Of a DNA stretch of 8,176 bases, positions 5,679 to 8,176 are shown in pieces; the first letter of the stretch is position 1; each line of letters starts with the position of its first letter. The translations under genes were made by a program, and so were the position numbers. The stretch comes from B4-G1 sp964393895 (GTDB taxonomy: Bacteria; Chloroflexota; Anaerolineae; B4-G1). Under the pieces are notes generated by a model. That model was not told the origin of the DNA, made no database searches, and was given only the letters and a program-made list of their open reading frames with translations. The stretch is taken from contig CAYMWP010000175.1 of assembly GCA_964393895.1 (NCBI GenBank), forward strand, positions 1 to 8,176, read 5' to 3'.

Positions 5679-7397
5679 ATGAATTCGATTATTGTGCTGA
5701 TTCTGGGAGCTCTGGGCATCATTGTGGGCTACGGCTGGTACGCGCGAAACATCAACCGCAACATCGTCCAGCCTGACCCCAACAAGGCCACCCCGGCCAA
5801 GATGTACATGGACGGGGTGGACTTTGCACCGGCCAGCCGCAACGTGCTCTTTGGCTACCAGTTCAAGTCCATTGCTGCGCTGGGTCCTATCACCGGCCCC
5901 ATCATTGCCGTGCAGTGGGGTTGGTTGCCGGCGTTGATCTGGGTCGTCCTGGGCACCTTCTTCATCGGTTGGGTGCAGGACTATGGCGCCATGATCATGG
6001 GCGTGCGCCACGAGGGAGATACCATGGGCGCACTGAGCTACAAGCTCATCTCGCCCCGGGCCCGCAACATCCTCATGCTCTTTCTCTACTTCTACCTGCT
6101 GCTGATCATGGGCGCCTTCGGCAACGCGGTGGGCAAGGTGTTGATGACCAACGCCAAGGTGCCCTTTGGCATGATCGCCGTGGTCTTGATGGGGGTACTG
6201 GCCGGCCAGATGACGTACAAGTGGAAGCAGGACATCATCCTCACCACCGTCGTCACCGTCGTGCTCACCTTCGTGGGCATCTGGGTCAGCACTCTGCCTT
6301 TCATGTCCAACATCTTCTCGGGCCTCTACGGCCTTCCCGAGTCCCCCGCCTGGTTCCTGGGTAACACGCAGGCTCAGGTCCTCGGCACGCTGCTGGTGAT
6401 CATATTCTGCTACCTCGGCTCGGTGCTGCCGATCTGGTCCTTCGCCCAGCCGGTCAACTACATCTCCTTCTGGATCGTCTCGTTGGGTGTGCTGGGGGGC
6501 ATCATTGGCTTGGTGATCTGGCGGCCGGGCATGGGAGATTTTCCCGTCTTCACCCAGTTCACCACCGCCAGCGGGCCTCTATGGCCCATGCTCTTCATCA
6601 CCATCGCCTGTGGCGCTATCTCCGGCTGGCACAGCCTGGTCTCCACCTCCGGCACGGCCCGCCAGTTGGAGAGGGAGACCGACGCGCTGCCGGTGGGCGG
6701 CGGCGCCATGTTCATGGAGATGGTGTTCGCCGTCATCGCCTTCCTCACCGCCACGGTCGCCTTCGGCAGCTTCCAGGGGTACCAGGATGCCGGCGGCGCA
6801 GGCAAGGCATTGGCTGTCTTCTCCGGTGGGTTGGCCAACTTCCTGGCCTACATCGGCATTCCGAAGGACTTTGGCACGGCCTACGGCTCGGTCTTTTTGA
6901 CCATCATGGCGCTGACCATCATGCAGTTGTGTGTGCGCTTCATGCGCGTCGCCAGCGCCGAACTGCTGGGCGACGCGGTGCCGGTGATGAAGAATGTCCA
7001 CGTGGGCACCACCGTGGCCCTGATCCTGACGCTGGTCTTTGTGTGGGTCATCCCCTGGCTGACCATCTGGTCCGCCTTCGGGGCGGCTAACCAGTTGATG
7101 GCCGGCCTGGCCCTGCTGTTGATCTCGCTGTGGCTGAAGGAGGAGGGCAAAAAGAACTCTTGGGCGCTCATCCCTTCAGCCTTTATGATCGTCACCACCA
7201 TCGCCGCCCTGCTGTACCTAGCGTACACCAACTTTTTCAAAGCGTTGCCGGCCGCCGACACAGCCCAGAAGAGCATCGCCGCCGTTCTCGTCGGCGTCAT
7301 CGCCGTGGTGTTGGTCGTGGCCGCGGCCTTCCTCATCGTGGATGGCTGGAAAGCGCTCCAGAAGCCGCGCAAGGAAGAAGTGGTAAAGGCTGCGTGA
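5679..7397 (+). CDS. cstA: CstA-family transporter (pyruvate/peptide uptake, carbon-starvation protein A)
   Basis: This is a polytopic inner-membrane protein of 572 residues, with hydrophobic segments spread from residue 3 to about 555. CstA and its relative BtsT/YjiY are known in enterobacteria as pyruvate (and proposed peptide) transporters induced under carbon limitation. The family signature lies near the N-terminus: ATPAKMYMDGVDFAPASRNVLFGYQF (37-62), then GPITGP (69-74), WGWLPALIW (80-88) and GTFFIGWVQDYGAM (92-105). Further signature-like stretches are ISGWHSLVSTSGTARQLE near 316 and WSAFGAANQLMAGLALL near 463. It is shorter than the roughly 700-residue E. coli proteins but in the range of other bacterial homologues. 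The start ATG has GGGAGGG (5664-5670) 8 bases upstream. The 123-base leader shows no convincing -35/-10 pair. A strong stem-loop follows the stop. The wobble positions are very GC-rich, suggesting good expression. Confidence 0.93.
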   Translation: MNSIIVLILGALGIIVGYGWYARNINRNIVQPDPNKATPAKMYMDGVDFAPASRNVLFGYQFKSIAALGPITGPIIAVQWGWLPALIWVVLGTFFIGWVQDYGAMIMGVRHEGDTMGALSYKLISPRARNILMLFLYFYLLLIMGAFGNAVGKVLMTNAKVPFGMIAVVLMGVLAGQMTYKWKQDIILTTVVTVVLTFVGIWVSTLPFMSNIFSGLYGLPESPAWFLGNTQAQVLGTLLVIIFCYLGSVLPIWSFAQPVNYISFWIVSLGVLGGIIGLVIWRPGMGDFPVFTQFTTASGPLWPMLFITIACGAISGWHSLVSTSGTARQLERETDALPVGGGAMFMEMVFAVIAFLTATVAFGSFQGYQDAGGAGKALAVFSGGLANFLAYIGIPKDFGTAYGSVFLTIMALTIMQLCVRFMRVASAELLGDAVPVMKNVHVGTTVALILTLVFVWVIPWLTIWSAFGAANQLMAGLALLLISLWLKEEGKKNSWALIPSAFMIVTTIAALLYLAYTNFFKALPAADTAQKSIAAVLVGVIAVVLVVAAAFLIVDGWKALQKPRKEEVVKAA

Positions 7398-7426
7398 TCG
7401 CTCTATAGTAAACGCGAACAGCTCAC

Positions 7427-7456
7427 GATGGGAGGGTAGCCCCCGACCCTCCCATC
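7427..7456 (+). terminator. Stem-loop terminator-like hairpin after cstA
   Basis: GATGGGAGGGT (7427-7437) and ACCCTCCCATC (7446-7456) form a perfect 11-bp stem with an 8-base loop, 29 bases after the cstA stop. The tail ATTGATTG is only modestly T-rich, so termination may be partial or the hairpin may protect the 3' end of the message. Confidence 0.65.
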
Positions 7457-7648
7457 ATTGATTGAGGCCCAAAATAGAATGTCACTGCCTCTCCAACCTA
7501 ATCTCATTCTCTCGAGAGATGCGATCCGCCTGCCTGCCCATAACAATGAAAGAAACCGGCTTTATCATCCAGCGCTGCATCAAACACACCGGAAGCCCAA
7601 TTTCTTGGGGCGCTTGTTGGCAGATCGCATTTCAGATGGCAACGGAAT
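7457..7648. other. Gap between the cstA hairpin and the small gene, no gene supported
   Basis: Only short frames from weak starts with unconvincing composition are present, and they overlap one another. The single notable item is the perfect 12-bp palindrome TCTCTCGAGAGA at 7508-7519. The base composition is less GC-rich than in cstA. No clear promoter for the following gene was found. Confidence 0.5.
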
Positions 7649-7954
7649 ATGAGAACGTTAGCGTGGATTGACATTCAGGACAGAACACGCCGCGCCGTAC
7701 GCGCAGTACGCGAATTCCTCTACGGGATGACCACCTTCGATTGGGTGCGCGACCTGCAGCGGGAGCGAGGAGAGGTGGAACGATTGTTCGTACTGATCAC
7801 CTTTGGCGACCTCGTTGGGCTTCCCATCCTGCCGCCCTACTACACCCTGCGCCTTCTGCCTTACGTCGTGCCCACGATCAACCGCTGGAAACACAGTCTG
7901 CTACGTGAACGCGACTGGACTGACCTGACTGGGTTCATCGAAGGCATCGGTTAG
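7649..7954 (+). CDS. Small protein of unknown function downstream of cstA
   Basis: The product has 101 residues and no domain I can name. It has a basic, amphipathic N-terminus (about 1-26) and a short charged helix (DLQRERGEVERLF, 35-47). A hydrophobic, Pro-rich middle follows (48-76, including LITFGDLVGLPILPPYYTLRLLPYVVP), then a basic tail (RWKHSLLRERDWTDL). The middle suggests membrane association. The ATG at 7649 has only CGGA upstream as a weak ribosome binding site; Met27 (about 7727) is an alternative start. It ends in TAG, unlike its neighbours. In enterobacteria a small protein (YbdD/YjiX) accompanies CstA/BtsT, but this sequence does not look like YbdD, so any partnership with CstA is only suggested by position, and the cstA hairpin lies between them. 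Confidence 0.7.
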   Translation: MRTLAWIDIQDRTRRAVRAVREFLYGMTTFDWVRDLQRERGEVERLFVLITFGDLVGLPILPPYYTLRLLPYVVPTINRWKHSLLRERDWTDLTGFIEGIG

Positions 7955-8001
7955 TTGATAATAGATTGAAAGTAAATGCTCAGCCAGGGCAGTTCTCCCC
8001 C

Positions 8002-8091
8002 GTCATTGCGAGGAGCGGAGCGACGAAGCAATCCCCTGCGCACGTGACCGAGATTGCTTCCCTTCGCTACGCTCTGGGCAGGCGCAATGAC
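8002..8091. repeat. Dispersed palindromic repeat (GTCATTGCGAGGAGC type)
   Basis: This is a 90-base imperfect hairpin. GTCATTGCG (8002-8010) pairs with CGCAATGAC (8083-8091), and GAAGCAATC (8025-8033) pairs with GATTGCTTC (8052-8060), around a loop of about 18 bases. The middle of the arms has decayed. I recognise the arm sequence as a type of REP/MITE-like repeat found in many environmental bacterial genomes, Chloroflexota among them. It lies in the intergenic region after the small gene. Confidence 0.75.
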
Positions 8092-8121
8092 AAGTTGAGC
8101 AGTTACGATTGAAACACAGTA

Positions 8122-8175
8122 TAACTACCTCGACAATGTTAGATTTCGTATCTTGAGAGAAAGTGATGTTCGTAG
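8122..8175 (-). repeat. Right copy of 54-base inverted end repeat
   Basis: This is the reverse complement of bases 1-54, with two mismatches. Together with the hairpin repeat just upstream, it makes the whole stretch after 7955 non-coding and repeat-rich. I see no gene in 7955-8176. Confidence 0.85.
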
Positions 8176-8176
8176 T

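Noticed and set aside
7508..7519. Perfect palindrome TCTCTCGAGAGA as an operator
   Set aside because: Only 12 bp, with no nearby promoter or second copy to support a regulatory role.
7458..7671. Two overlapping short ORFs (64 and 69 aa) before the small gene
   Set aside because: Weak starts, no ribosome binding site, no recognisable protein pattern, and overlap with the better-supported ATG at 7649.
1..8176. Complete transposon delimited by the end repeats
   Set aside because: No transposase, integrase or resolvase is encoded inside, and no target duplication can be seen at the window edges.

Overview
The window looks like bacterial chromosome from a GC-rich organism, most likely a Chloroflexota (Anaerolineae-like) bacterium. 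That assignment is inference. It rests on Thr/Pro-rich linkers in the exported proteins, an LCP-family envelope protein beside a SurA-like membrane protein, and two dispersed repeat types I associate with such genomes: CCTTCGACAGGCTCAGG inside a coding region, and a hairpin starting GTCATTGCGAGGAGC. No tRNA, rRNA, CRISPR array or transposase was seen. The two window ends are near-perfect inverted copies of one 54-base sequence, so this may be a contig bounded by a dispersed repeat.

Left part, minus strand: an LCP (LytR-CpsA-Psr) family wall-glycopolymer ligase-like protein is followed after 21 bases by a complete M24B Xaa-Pro aminopeptidase/dipeptidase. The two probably form one transcript. 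The peptidase carries a small repeat-derived in-frame insert.

The 252-base divergent intergenic region (2790-3041) holds a likely MITE of about 121 bp, with 14-bp terminal inverted repeats and flanking GTTCGGGC duplications. Immediately downstream is a very good sigma-70-type promoter (TTGACA, 17 bp, TAAGAT) with a 9-bp direct repeat across its -10 element.

Right part, plus strand: the main item is a 385-codon gene (3042-4199) with an in-frame TGA at codon 278. The product would be a membrane-anchored SurA_N-like domain, a Pro/Ala/Thr linker, and a peroxiredoxin-like (AhpC/TSA, redoxin) domain. The TGA falls exactly where the peroxidatic Cys of that domain belongs. A 6-bp hairpin with G second in its 5-base loop starts 14 bases after the TGA, which fits a bacterial SECIS element. 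I read this as a probable unannotated selenoprotein that ordinary gene calling would split into two ORFs. Next come a class I SAM methyltransferase 17 bases later, a membrane-anchored protein of unknown function, a cstA-type pyruvate/peptide transporter with a strong stem-loop behind it, and a 101-aa conserved-looking small protein. A dispersed hairpin repeat and the second copy of the end repeat close the window.
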